Shown here one piece after another: positions 55,220-64,000 of a stretch of 64,000 nucleotides of DNA. This DNA comes from Fulvivirga maritima (lineage in GTDB: Bacteria; Bacteroidota; Bacteroidia; Cytophagales; Cyclobacteriaceae): NCBI RefSeq assembly GCF_021389955.1, contig NZ_CP089980.1, positions 5,823,001-5,887,000 of the forward strand, given 5' to 3'. The notes beneath the pieces were generated by a model, which saw only the letters and a list, made by a program, of their open reading frames with translations, searched no databases and was not told the DNA's origin. The translations under genes were made by a program, and so were the position numbers. The stretch's first letter is position 1. Every line of letters begins with the position of its first letter.

Positions 55220-58200
55220 CTAAAAGCTTTTTTCTATTGAAATTGTACCTTCCTCAGATAGCCCAACTGCCTCGATAACGACATGAGCATCTCCTCTTAT
55301 TTTACCTACCCCGTTAGTGTAGCTCATTCTTCCCTGACAAACTACTGACACTCTTCCCGTTACTTCAGGGATGATAGGAGCATCTATTATCAAATTCGCA
55401 TTTCCATATAATGTGACAGCTACTTCACCTTGTAGCCCGTTAGCATCCAGACTCGCATTAACATTAGAGCTAAAGCCCAACTCCATTCCTCCGTTAATCG
55501 TGACTCCAACCACCTCATAATTAAAGGTTTTCATGTAAGAATAACTAGCCGTTCCTTGCAATGAACCTGAGATATTACTGCTCTCTCTGGTGAAGGAAGT
55601 GTTACCTATAAAATTAACTTCTCTAAAGAACTGCGCATTAACATTTCCTTCTACATGCCAGCCGTTACTAGAATAGTTAAACCCTAAATTGGCAGGAGTG
55701 ACAGTAGAGAAAACATACCCTGTGGATGGAGGCACGTTTACATCTATAGATAAATCTCCATCTAAGGTATTATCTGGTAAATAGTAGTTGACATCAAAAC
55801 CTGACCTGATAACAGGATTATTTCTTGGAGCTTGTATATCTCCGCTAAGGCTTAGTTGTAAATTATCTCCTCCAAACTGAACCACGGTAGTACCTTCTGC
55901 GGCAAACATGTTTGATACATCAGAAATACCCAGAGTTAGACCTAAAAGGTAGTTATTTGGCCTTGGTTCTCCCCTGAAGCTCCCTGATACATAGTTAAGA
56001 TAATAGTTATACCCTACCTGACCTCCCACTTTGGTTAGTTGAAGACCTGTAGGCCCTAATGGCACTCCTGTTCTTGCTCCTACTGCCATACTTAAATAAG
56101 CATAGTTGAATGAAGGTGTTACCCCAAAATCCACAGCCCCACTCAGCTGTATCATTCTTATGTCTGCATTAAAATCACCTTTGAAGCCTTCCTCTCTAAA
56201 TTGAGCACTGAAGTCTACATCAACCATTGGCTTTTTAATTTCTCCTTCAATACTTCCAACAGAGATATTTCCTTCACTATCAATTGAGAAGTTATCTACC
56301 TGAACTTTTCCTACATCATTTAATTCTACTTTAGCAGATACAGACATTACACTGCCATTATAAGTAGAGCTTAACAACTCAAAACCGAACTTCTTATATC
56401 TTACATCACCTGTAGCATTCCACTCGGTAATTCTTCCGTTATCTATTTTGAACCTTTCTACTGACAATGAAGCATCAAAACTTTCATGTTTTGCCTTCAT
56501 TGTACCACTGATAGTTTCTAATGTTAATGATTGATCAAAATCAGCTTCTAAAGCAAGGTCATTGAGCAGCATTCCAAAAGCCTTAATTTCAGAATCACTG
56601 GTAACACTTGTATTAAAGTTTCCATCTACACCGTAATTAAAGTTGACGTAAAAATGGCCATCAATGCCACTTATTTCATTCACTTTAAACTTACCTTCTC
56701 CTGATAAAAGCTCAAAAGTATCCCAGCTTTCATTCAGATCTGCAGAAATACCAAACTCTAGTTTTTCTACTTGCATATCAAAATTTCCAGTACTGAAATT
56801 GGCACCTTCTAACGCAGTTAAGGTTCCTGTTAGTTTTCCTTGAGCATCTATTTGGGCATCATTTAATGCCGCTAATTCTGTATCACCTTTCTGAGCAATT
56901 ATGTTAAGATTTTTCACCTGACTAACATCAAAAACTCCCTCAAAATCATCTCCTCCATCATATTTAAAGGTAATTTCTCCAGATACACCTTTCTTAACTT
57001 TTATCAGAGGAGTAAGTGTTTTGTCTTCCGTAAGCGAAACACCCAATTTCACAAAGCTATTACCTGAAATACTAGCGTTATCTGCATCTTCAGCTGTACC
57101 AGATAAATAGCTTTCTTCAGTAGATATATTGATCTGCGCACTCTTAATTGCTACATTAATCCCATATAATTCACCCAATGGTACATTTTTATCACTAACA
57201 GAGACACTAACATTTCTATATCTATCCTTAGTCTTATGCTTTTCGAAAGCGACCTTTACATTGGCCAAGGCTTTCTCCTTGATTTTATTTCCTTGTTTCA
57301 TTTTTAATGAAACTGAAGCCTCCGCGCTGTAAGGCCTATAGTTACCACTATTTTCTAATTCTTCTACCTCTGAAGTCAGGGCTACTGTAACATCACCAAA
57401 AGTGAGCGTACCGGAAACATTTACATTATAATCTCCAGGTGTTATTACACCTTCTCTATTCACAGTGAAGCCACTGATAGTTGCTGCTATATTAAGGCCT
57501 TGCTGCTCTAACTCTACACTACCATCGATCTCTATTAGTCCCGTCTCAGAAGAATAAGTTGTTTTGCTAATGGAAATGCTCAAATTATTATAAATAATAT
57601 TTCCACTTCCTATAAAGCTCTTCAACTCGCCTTCTTCAATAAGAAAATCATTAATAGCTATTTCTGTATCAAATTCACTATGCTTTACTTTAACCGAACC
57701 AGAAACCTTATTAAGTTCAAAGCTCTCAGAGAAATCTGCTGTAAGGTTTAATTCTGAAAAAGTAAAACCATAACCTCCCAAATTACTAGCTGCGATGGTA
57801 GTTACGTAGCTGTCATTTTGAATTGCTAAACCAAGCTGAACTGTTCCGTCCAGTCCTTTTATATCACTTACAGTAAATAAGCCATGTCCTGTTTTAACGT
57901 TTAGTGCCTCAAAAGAAGAATACTCAATATCCATCTCAAGCTCATCTACTTTCATGCTAAAGCCACTGATATTCACTTCTTCATTTTGAAGTGCGCTTAA
58001 GGTGCCTGATAATTTCCCATCTTTATCAAGTACTCCATTTTCAAGTGAAGCCAATACCTTATCAGATTTTTTGAAATCCAGGTTTATTCCTGTTACACCT
58101 TCCATATCAAAAAGACCATCAAAGCTATTATCACCGGCGTATGTGAATTTGAAATCACCACTTAATCCACTGTGTATTATAAAAGTCTCTTGTATAACTA

Positions 58201-61200
58201 TGTCTTCATTCAGGTATGCTTTGATCCCTAATTCACCAGCAAGTTTATTTTCTTCATCAATAGTTAAATGGGCATTTTTTAATATTCCTCCTATCTTACC
58301 GACATTACCCAAGTCAATACCTTGCTCACTGGTCCAGGTTATATCAACATTTTTAAACTCACCAGTTGCGCTGTTTTGTTGAAATTTCAACGAAGCAGCC
58401 CCTAATTCAGCTTCCTTTTGATCCTTTTCACCTTCCATTTTAAGGAAAACTGTAGCTGAAGCCTCATAGCTATTCCAGCCCTCATCTGCTGAGCCCACAT
58501 TATTAGCATTAGCTTCTAAAGCTACTCTTACTGGTCCGAAAATAAGGTCTCCTGCACCTTGAACCTCATAACTGCCCATAGTTATATTTCCCTCATAATC
58601 TATGGTAAAATCACTAATCTCAGCAGCTATTTTAAGACCGTTACTTTCTACTAAGGCTGCGGCAGATAAGGATAAGCTCCTGGCCTCTGCATTATACTCT
58701 GTGCTTAGTACGTTTACAGTAATTCCGTCATAATTTACTTGCCCCAATCCTTTAAATTTGGCTAGAACACCATCTTTTATTTCAAACTCCTGAATATCTA
58801 ATGCTGCGCTAAATTGATTATGCTTAGCCTTAAACGCCCCTGAAATGCTATTGATATTAAATGCTTCATCAATTTCAACACTAAAATCGAGGTCCGAGAA
58901 GGTCATACCATATCCGGTTAGTGATGAAGAATTGACTGAAGAGGTATATTGCCCTCCATTCATTTCTAGCCCTAACTGAATATCTCCTTGCAGACCTGCT
59001 ACATTACTCAAGGTAAATAAACCTGAACCAGATGTCATTTCAAGCTCTCCTGTTACTGAGTAGGTTACATCTGCTGTAAGTGAATTGACTAAAACTGAGG
59101 CACCTTGTATCGGATAACTAATTTGATTTTCTGCAGCGGCTATTTGGCCAGAAAAAGAACCATCTGCTGCCAGTTGTCCGTTACTAAGGGAAGCTAGCTC
59201 CTGATCTCCTTTTAATAAATCGATGTTAATATCCTGAACCCCTTGAAAATCAAAACTTCCAGAAAAATCAGTTGAATTACTAAATGCAAAAGCAAAACTT
59301 CCTGTTACTCCCTGGTTAATGCGGATATAATCCTGAATAACCTGATCTTCATTTAAAGCTGCACTAAGGGCGACTTCACCTCCTAAGTTTCCATCTGCAT
59401 CAATAGTAAGCTCTGCTCCTGTTAGAGCTGCATCTATAAACCCTATTTTTCCGAGTGATAAACCTGAGGTGTTACTATATGTTACTGTAACTTCCTTAAA
59501 CTCTTCCCCATCGCATTTTTTCTTAAAACTTAAAGAAGCATTCTCTATAGTTACTTCTGCCGAAAGTTCATCCTGCCCCAGAAGAGTGAGAATAAAGGAG
59601 ACATCTACATCATTATAAACACAATACCCTTCTTCATCGGTTTCACTAGAGGACAACTCATCATTTAGTCTAAAACTAATAGGTCCTAATTGGAAATCAG
59701 CACCTGCTATGGCACTATTTCCAGCTCCTGAAGATGCTCCTCCTCCATTAGATGAATTAAATTCGGTAGTTCCGGAAGGCCCTACAATAGTCTGATTTCC
59801 ATTGCTATCTGTATACACCACATCTTCTCCGGCGGCTACTGTTGTGGTGTCGCCTGTGGTAGTTACTACAATAACATTACCTGTAGAATCCTGATAAATC
59901 TCTGCTATCTCTCCATCTATGGATAGTGAATCATAGGTGTTTTCGCTACCTTCTGTATTTCCATCACCATCTTCTCCTTCAGAGATTGCATCCTCTCCCG
60001 CAGCACCTTCTTCTGGTGTAGGGCTAGTATACATCATCGAACTAGCCGGATCCCAATAGGTATAAACATTCCCTTTGATCACTCGGTGATCAGTATTCAC
60101 CTCAATATTTTCAAAAGTGACCCTAACTTTTACATAATTTAAAAAAGGTATTTCGGCCTTTCCTCCACCCCTAAACTTCCCATCTACGCCAGAGACACTG
60201 TCTAATTTAATATCAAAATCTCCTGCATATATATAGTCCCCAGGATTCAACTGATCTATTAACTCCGTATTTTCAAGATTATAATCTCCTTCATCACCTC
60301 CACATACAAACTCACCTTCAATAGGTTCATTAGTAGTTACTTCTGCCAAAAGTGAATATTCACCTGAAAAACTACCGCAAGAAGGCGCTACCTGATATTC
60401 ATAAGTAGTGCCTGGTTCCAAGGAATTAAGCTCAATATCATTTAAATAAATGTTTTCCTCCAACCATTGATCATCCGAATCTGCAACCCTGTACCTTACA
60501 TTAAAAGCGGTATGATTAGGCAATGGCTCCCATGCAATTGAGGCTCTGGAGGTAGATAGAGATTCAGCATCTATAACATTTAATGTTTTGCACTCATCCC
60601 CATACACAAAAGTAAATACTTCGCTATAGCCATTATTTTTGAATAGATCTAGTTCGTCTATACCTACCAGGCTCTTGGCTTGCACCCTGAATGCATAACG
60701 ACGGCCTAGCTCCAACGGAGTTTCTGCCGGCCCGTAAATAATAGTAGTGGCCTGCGTTGTAGCCTGAAAAATAGGCGGAGAAGTAAGAATAGCATCATTC
60801 GGATTACGATTATCCGGCCAAATCTCTACCATGGTTACTTCATACTCGGTAACAAATGCCGAGTTAGGAGATCCTGTGTGTCTTGGTGTCCATTGTAAAG
60901 TTACATATTGAGGATCTTGCGGACGGATTTTCTCTCCGTTAAATGGCACATTGATAATGGGAGGATCATTCATAATCAACCAAGCGGTAGCACATCCGCT
61001 ATTAGAAATACGAACCCCACGGTTATATTCTAATACCTCAAAGCAAAACTGATAAAGCCCTTCGGGCAGCGCTCCTCCTCTTTCAAACTCCTGACGGGTA
61101 ATCCCCTGAAAATTGAGATTTTCTGGTTTGAAATAGTCCACCAAATCAGCAGAAGTGAGTCTTTCCGGAATACCTCCCTGAAGTATTAATGGTGGCGGTA

Positions 61201-61456
61201 AATAGCCCGGTTTGGTTTCTATTAGTATGCCCTGTCCTTCAATTCTAAGTCTTAACCTGGTTTGCAACTCTGGCCTGGCAATATCTCCCAGCATTACATT
61301 GAGCGATAACCTCTCCGATCCCGGAGCTACATAATCTGCCAGATAAACAGAATAAGGAGGAATTATGGTTGTATTTACCTGTACGGGATAAGTCTGAGAA
61401 AAACCTACCCTGCAGCAGATTAATAACAATATCGATATGACTATTTTCTTTATCAA
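55220..61456 (-). CDS. 2,078-residue surface protein with three long internal repeats
   Basis: Starts with a TTG; no in-frame ATG is near. Signal peptide about 1-20. Residues 21-165 form a conserved N-terminal domain (QTYPVQVNTTIIPPYSVYLAD, LTSADLVDYF) of the type called TANFOR in Bacteroidota proteins, though I am not certain of that name. Two FnIII-like domains (about 170-375), a unique region and an acidic Gly/Ser/Thr linker (about 480-585) follow. From about 585 to 1730 come three repeats of about 370-400 residues, each marked by motifs such as GNLGGEVALSAAL or NKLAGELGIKAYL, then GxGLFTVSDIxGLDG and FNINSISGAFKAKHNQFSA. The last 350 residues are strand-rich and barrel-like. No sorting domain. 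Function unknown; its position suggests the scaffold of the surface assembly. Confidence 0.85.
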   Translation of the reverse strand: MIKKIVISILLLICCRVGFSQTYPVQVNTTIIPPYSVYLADYVAPGSERLSLNVMLGDIARPELQTRLRLRIEGQGILIETKPGYLPPPLILQGGIPERLTSADLVDYFKPENLNFQGITRQEFERGGALPEGLYQFCFEVLEYNRGVRISNSGCATAWLIMNDPPIINVPFNGEKIRPQDPQYVTLQWTPRHTGSPNSAFVTEYEVTMVEIWPDNRNPNDAILTSPPIFQATTQATTIIYGPAETPLELGRRYAFRVQAKSLVGIDELDLFKNNGYSEVFTFVYGDECKTLNVIDAESLSTSRASIAWEPLPNHTAFNVRYRVADSDDQWLEENIYLNDIELNSLEPGTTYEYQVAPSCGSFSGEYSLLAEVTTNEPIEGEFVCGGDEGDYNLENTELIDQLNPGDYIYAGDFDIKLDSVSGVDGKFRGGGKAEIPFLNYVKVRVTFENIEVNTDHRVIKGNVYTYWDPASSMMYTSPTPEEGAAGEDAISEGEDGDGNTEGSENTYDSLSIDGEIAEIYQDSTGNVIVVTTTGDTTTVAAGEDVVYTDSNGNQTIVGPSGTTEFNSSNGGGASSGAGNSAIAGADFQLGPISFRLNDELSSSETDEEGYCVYNDVDVSFILTLLGQDELSAEVTIENASLSFKKKCDGEEFKEVTVTYSNTSGLSLGKIGFIDAALTGAELTIDADGNLGGEVALSAALNEDQVIQDYIRINQGVTGSFAFAFSNSTDFSGSFDFQGVQDINIDLLKGDQELASLSNGQLAADGSFSGQIAAAENQISYPIQGASVLVNSLTADVTYSVTGELEMTSGSGLFTLSNVAGLQGDIQLGLEMNGGQYTSSVNSSSLTGYGMTFSDLDFSVEIDEAFNINSISGAFKAKHNQFSAALDIQEFEIKDGVLAKFKGLGQVNYDGITVNVLSTEYNAEARSLSLSAAALVESNGLKIAAEISDFTIDYEGNITMGSYEVQGAGDLIFGPVRVALEANANNVGSADEGWNSYEASATVFLKMEGEKDQKEAELGAASLKFQQNSATGEFKNVDITWTSEQGIDLGNVGKIGGILKNAHLTIDEENKLAGELGIKAYLNEDIVIQETFIIHSGLSGDFKFTYAGDNSFDGLFDMEGVTGINLDFKKSDKVLASLENGVLDKDGKLSGTLSALQNEEVNISGFSMKVDELEMDIEYSSFEALNVKTGHGLFTVSDIKGLDGTVQLGLAIQNDSYVTTIAASNLGGYGFTFSELNLTADFSESFELNKVSGSVKVKHSEFDTEIAINDFLIEEGELKSFIGSGNIIYNNLSISISKTTYSSETGLIEIDGSVELEQQGLNIAATISGFTVNREGVITPGDYNVNVSGTLTFGDVTVALTSEVEELENSGNYRPYSAEASVSLKMKQGNKIKEKALANVKVAFEKHKTKDRYRNVSVSVSDKNVPLGELYGINVAIKSAQINISTEESYLSGTAEDADNASISGNSFVKLGVSLTEDKTLTPLIKVKKGVSGEITFKYDGGDDFEGVFDVSQVKNLNIIAQKGDTELAALNDAQIDAQGKLTGTLTALEGANFSTGNFDMQVEKLEFGISADLNESWDTFELLSGEGKFKVNEISGIDGHFYVNFNYGVDGNFNTSVTSDSEIKAFGMLLNDLALEADFDQSLTLETISGTMKAKHESFDASLSVERFKIDNGRITEWNATGDVRYKKFGFELLSSTYNGSVMSVSAKVELNDVGKVQVDNFSIDSEGNISVGSIEGEIKKPMVDVDFSAQFREEGFKGDFNADIRMIQLSGAVDFGVTPSFNYAYLSMAVGARTGVPLGPTGLQLTKVGGQVGYNYYLNYVSGSFRGEPRPNNYLLGLTLGISDVSNMFAAEGTTVVQFGGDNLQLSLSGDIQAPRNNPVIRSGFDVNYYLPDNTLDGDLSIDVNVPPSTGYVFSTVTPANLGFNYSSNGWHVEGNVNAQFFREVNFIGNTSFTRESSNISGSLQGTASYSYMKTFNYEVVGVTINGGMELGFSSNVNASLDANGLQGEVAVTLYGNANLIIDAPIIPEVTGRVSVVCQGRMSYTNGVGKIRGDAHVVIEAVGLSEEGTISIEKSF

Positions 61457-61463
61457 CTTATTA

Positions 61464-63203
61464 CTAGTTACCCGATTTTGATGTACTAAAATTATAGCTA
61501 TAACCTAATGTGGCGGTAAACTCCGTGAAATCAGAAGCATTCCCCTCGGTATGAGATTTTCTATTTACCATGACCACGCTCAAGTTTAGACTATGCTTCT
61601 TTTTTATAGAATAGCTACCTGATCCTCTCACATTCGTCACCCTGTTTACAATGCTTCCGTTAGTGTATGATTGATTGAGTGAACTTGAAAGCCCCAACCT
61701 CAATTGCTTATCTAACAATGACTTTCTCACCCCCAGGGTAGGTCCCATAGTAGTGGTACTAATGCTCATAGATTCATTCTGATTGTAGTTAAATGAAGCA
61801 CTAACTGTCAGGTTTTGCGGCACTAGGCTTAAACTATAAGCAGCATTGGCCATATAAAACTGATTGCCACTGTTTTGATCCACTCCTCCCTGCTGATCAG
61901 AGGCATCCTGAAAAGTGAGGTTAAGGTTCAAATTCTGCCGCTTGGTTCTTTCGTTTTGTAAGATGTAGTTAGCATTTAGGCTAGCATTTTGCGAAATCTG
62001 AGTATAGTCTAAGGTATCCAGGTTGTCATAAGGAGTAAGCTCATTGATATCTACAAATGGAGACCTGATATTAGTATAGGTTTGAAAATTAGAGTAGCTC
62101 ACCGCTAAATTGAGCTTTTCACTTGCTGCATAGCCTACATTTAAAGCTCCTACCACCCTGCGCATGGTACTCACCTTAGAGTCATCCAGGTTATCATGTT
62201 GTATACCTACATTAGCACCAATATTTACCTTGCCTTTAAAAATGGAAGTGTTTCCATTTACAGTAATATTTTCGAGGTCATTATTGAAATAGTAAGCCCC
62301 CAATGTCTTATATCCCGGATCAATTTTTTCATACCCCACGCCAAAGGCATAGCCATTACCCTGATAGGTAATATTGGTATTAAAAGCCGTATAATAAGTA
62401 GATGATTGACGCGGTGTGAATAATCCGCCTGTAAAGCCAAACAACCTGTTTCTTTCTAATGACACCTCATCTGCCCTACTATCACGGGTTAAACCGCTTA
62501 CAGCATATTCCGCTTTCAAAATCAACTTTTCAAAAAGCTGTTTACTACCTATAAGACTCATCACCAGGTTTTCTTCTGGTAATATGCCTTCATTTTCAGG
62601 CACGTAGCTGATAGAGTTAACATCATCTTTAGCCCCGAATAAAATGACATGTAATTGATCATTGCCATCTGCATAGCCCGCTTTGAGGCCATAGCCCATT
62701 CTTTTGAAAGAAGGTGGTGGTGTAGAAGAGTTTAACGAATCAGGTTCCACGGCATCCAGCAGTCTACCGTACATAGCACTTACTTGAAATTTTCCTGGAT
62801 TAGCTTCTATACCTGCACCAAGAAATAGATGACCGGCTAAGGTATATGAAGAAAAATTCATGCTTGCATAACCAAAATGACCTGTTATCCATTTATAGGT
62901 AGGATGCAAACCATATTGATTAAAAGGCTGCTGAAAAGAAGTTTGCTGATTTGAATAGGTAAAAGTAAAAGGTACACTCCAACCATAAAGGTTAAAATTA
63001 ACATTACCCGAGGCATATAAAGAATAAGGATCTCTCCGAGACTCAATGCCATTAACAGAATACCCAATTTGGTTTACAGAAACTCCCCCGGTTATAGTAA
63101 GAGGATTCTCCTTTCCTACTGATTCCAAATTTTGAGCATACAGACCTCCGCTAAAAAATAATGAGGCCGTAAAAAATAGTTTAAAAAATACTGCCTTGTT
63201 CAA
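61464..63203 (-). CDS. Outer-membrane beta-barrel protein
   Basis: 579 residues from a TTG (MNKAVFFKLFFTASLFFSGGLYAQ is a good signal peptide and no ATG lies upstream in frame before a stop). The rest has alternating-residue strands with aromatic ends throughout, for example VTVNGNTSIFKGKVNIGANVGIQ, LNLNLTFQDAS and a C-terminal FTATLGYSYNF, typical of an outer-membrane barrel. It is the first gene of the long minus-strand cluster, with 7 bp to the 2,078-residue protein gene. It may be the membrane channel or anchor of that assembly. No named family was recognised. Confidence 0.85.
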   Translation of the reverse strand: MNKAVFFKLFFTASLFFSGGLYAQNLESVGKENPLTITGGVSVNQIGYSVNGIESRRDPYSLYASGNVNFNLYGWSVPFTFTYSNQQTSFQQPFNQYGLHPTYKWITGHFGYASMNFSSYTLAGHLFLGAGIEANPGKFQVSAMYGRLLDAVEPDSLNSSTPPPSFKRMGYGLKAGYADGNDQLHVILFGAKDDVNSISYVPENEGILPEENLVMSLIGSKQLFEKLILKAEYAVSGLTRDSRADEVSLERNRLFGFTGGLFTPRQSSTYYTAFNTNITYQGNGYAFGVGYEKIDPGYKTLGAYYFNNDLENITVNGNTSIFKGKVNIGANVGIQHDNLDDSKVSTMRRVVGALNVGYAASEKLNLAVSYSNFQTYTNIRSPFVDINELTPYDNLDTLDYTQISQNASLNANYILQNERTKRQNLNLNLTFQDASDQQGGVDQNSGNQFYMANAAYSLSLVPQNLTVSASFNYNQNESMSISTTTMGPTLGVRKSLLDKQLRLGLSSSLNQSYTNGSIVNRVTNVRGSGSYSIKKKHSLNLSVVMVNRKSHTEGNASDFTEFTATLGYSYNFSTSKSGN

Positions 63204-63803
63204 ATCGCTTCTAATTGAAGCTCGAATATAATATAATTAAATTTTGCCTTGCCAGCCAAAATGTCATACCGAGGCACATATAAGAATAAAATGATTAATA
63301 TATTACATTTTCATACAATACATTACTTCAATATATACCATTTATTAGAATGATAATCAGCAAAACGATACAAATAAGCAATTATTGTGTTCTTAAAGTA
63401 ATTTTTTATTACACAGGTAACTAAAACATTCAAAAGCAATAAACAATTATACTTTTTGATATTTTTTAGGGAAAATATTTGACTATACTTCAACTAAGAT
63501 CTTCAAAAAATACAATTAAAATCTCTTTTAAACTTAGATAAATACAGTTCTTCATTTCCTCCACTAATGAAGACAAAACCCTTCAAGAATACAATCTTAG
63601 CAGAACCTAGCCAAAACAAAGCTGATCACCAATATACTGATTTTCAAATAATTAAGAATTATTGACGTGATAAATTTACAAAAAAACCAAGTCAGACGTA
63701 ATTAAAGCGTAGTGGCAAATTTATATTTTGACTCATCTTTTATTAAGATTACAATAGCCACTAGCGCATATTTAAACTATTGTTCAACCTAATATATTTT
63801 TAC
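63204..63803. other. 600-bp AT-rich intergenic region upstream of the 29-kb cluster
   Basis: It must hold the promoter of the minus-strand cluster and perhaps one for the plus-strand ORF at 63804, since the two are divergent. I found no exact TAnnTTTG box on the minus strand and no long palindrome or RNA gene, so the promoter is not placed. Confidence 0.4.
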
Positions 63804-63956
63804 ATGAAGTTTCTTTATTTCATAAAAAGGATAACAGTATTCTTTTTAATTGTAACCTGCTGCCATACTGCCCTTCAGGCGCAATACCTACACACACAGG
63901 GCAATCAGATTGTAGACGGTAACAACAATGCCGTTTTAACCCGGATTATTCATTAG
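63804..63956 (+). pseudogene. Short exported-protein ORF, probable remnant of a glycoside hydrolase-like gene
   Basis: 50 codons: a signal peptide (MKFLYFIKRITVFFLIVTCCHTALQAQ) and then YLHTQGNQIVDGNNNAVLTR, which resembles the first strands of GH5-type secreted glycosidases where a substrate-binding GI or GW motif should follow. Instead the frame meets a TAG after RIIH, and no frame restores the family motif in the remaining 44 bases. It could be a degraded gene or a short true ORF. The window ends before this can be settled. Confidence 0.4.
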
Positions 63957-64000
63957 AATAATCAAAAGGAGGACTAGTAGACGATATGTTCAAGAATATT

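Noticed and set aside
1-64000. tRNA, rRNA, phage or conjugative element genes
   Set aside because: None could be found; no integrase, portal, relaxase or RNA gene signature was seen on either strand.

Overview
This window is almost certainly from a low-GC member of the Bacteroidota, most likely a marine or environmental Cytophagales-type bacterium. The evidence is five proteins with type IX secretion (T9SS) C-terminal sorting domains, a SusC/SusD pair with an ECF sigma factor and a FecR anti-sigma factor, a PorP/SprF-type protein, SprB repeats, and the near absence of Shine-Dalgarno sequences. The genus-level placement is inference. No rRNA or tRNA gene was seen. Most genes lie on the minus strand.

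Layout. (1) 1-6.2 kb: three secreted proteases, namely a metzincin-like T9SS protease cut by the window edge, an M57-like lipoprotein and a subtilisin with a T9SS tail. (2) 6.2-7.2 kb: about 1 kb of non-coding DNA with palindromes, strong hairpins and the first two copies of a repeated hairpin module. (3) 7.2-15.5 kb: an ECF sigma, FecR, SusC, SusD and DUF218 cluster, with FecR split by a one-base frameshift. (4) 15.6-18.7 kb: two arrays of about 308-bp tandem repeats flanking two plus-strand genes (SRPBCC/AHSA1-like and VOC/PhnB-like). (5) 18.7-28.2 kb: a GH43, three GH92 alpha-mannosidases and a GH125 alpha-1,6-mannosidase, which look like a high-mannose glycan degradation set. (6) 28.5-30.3 kb: a REP-associated tyrosine transposase (RAYT) pseudogene between inverted REP palindromes, a membrane protein, and an internally deleted derivative of the same element. 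(7) 30.3-34.4 kb: a pectin methylesterase and pectate lyase fused in one T9SS protein. (8) 34.5-63.2 kb: about 29 kb of co-oriented, tightly packed or overlapping genes for very large exported proteins, ending with a SprB/PKD, PorP/SprF and OmpA/TPR module. (9) 63.2-64 kb: an AT-rich intergenic region and a short broken ORF.

How the genes may work together. The proteases plus the mannosidases would suit degradation of glycoproteins. The sigma/FecR/SusCD unit has the architecture of a nutrient-sensing outer-membrane uptake system, with an STN domain on SusC. The 29-kb cluster looks like one surface apparatus: a beta-barrel protein, a 2,078-residue repeat protein, fibronectin-like proteins, a giant protein split by a probable frameshift, an 11-repeat SprB-like protein, a PKD protein with a type B sorting domain, its likely SprF-type export partner, and an OmpA/TPR anchor. 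I cannot assign this cluster a function.

The most unusual signals are the nine-copy hairpin module and its tandem arrays, the 29-kb surface-protein operon, the RAYT element with a non-autonomous derivative carrying perfect 22-bp terminal inverted repeats, and two frameshifts of the same kind in five-base G/C runs.
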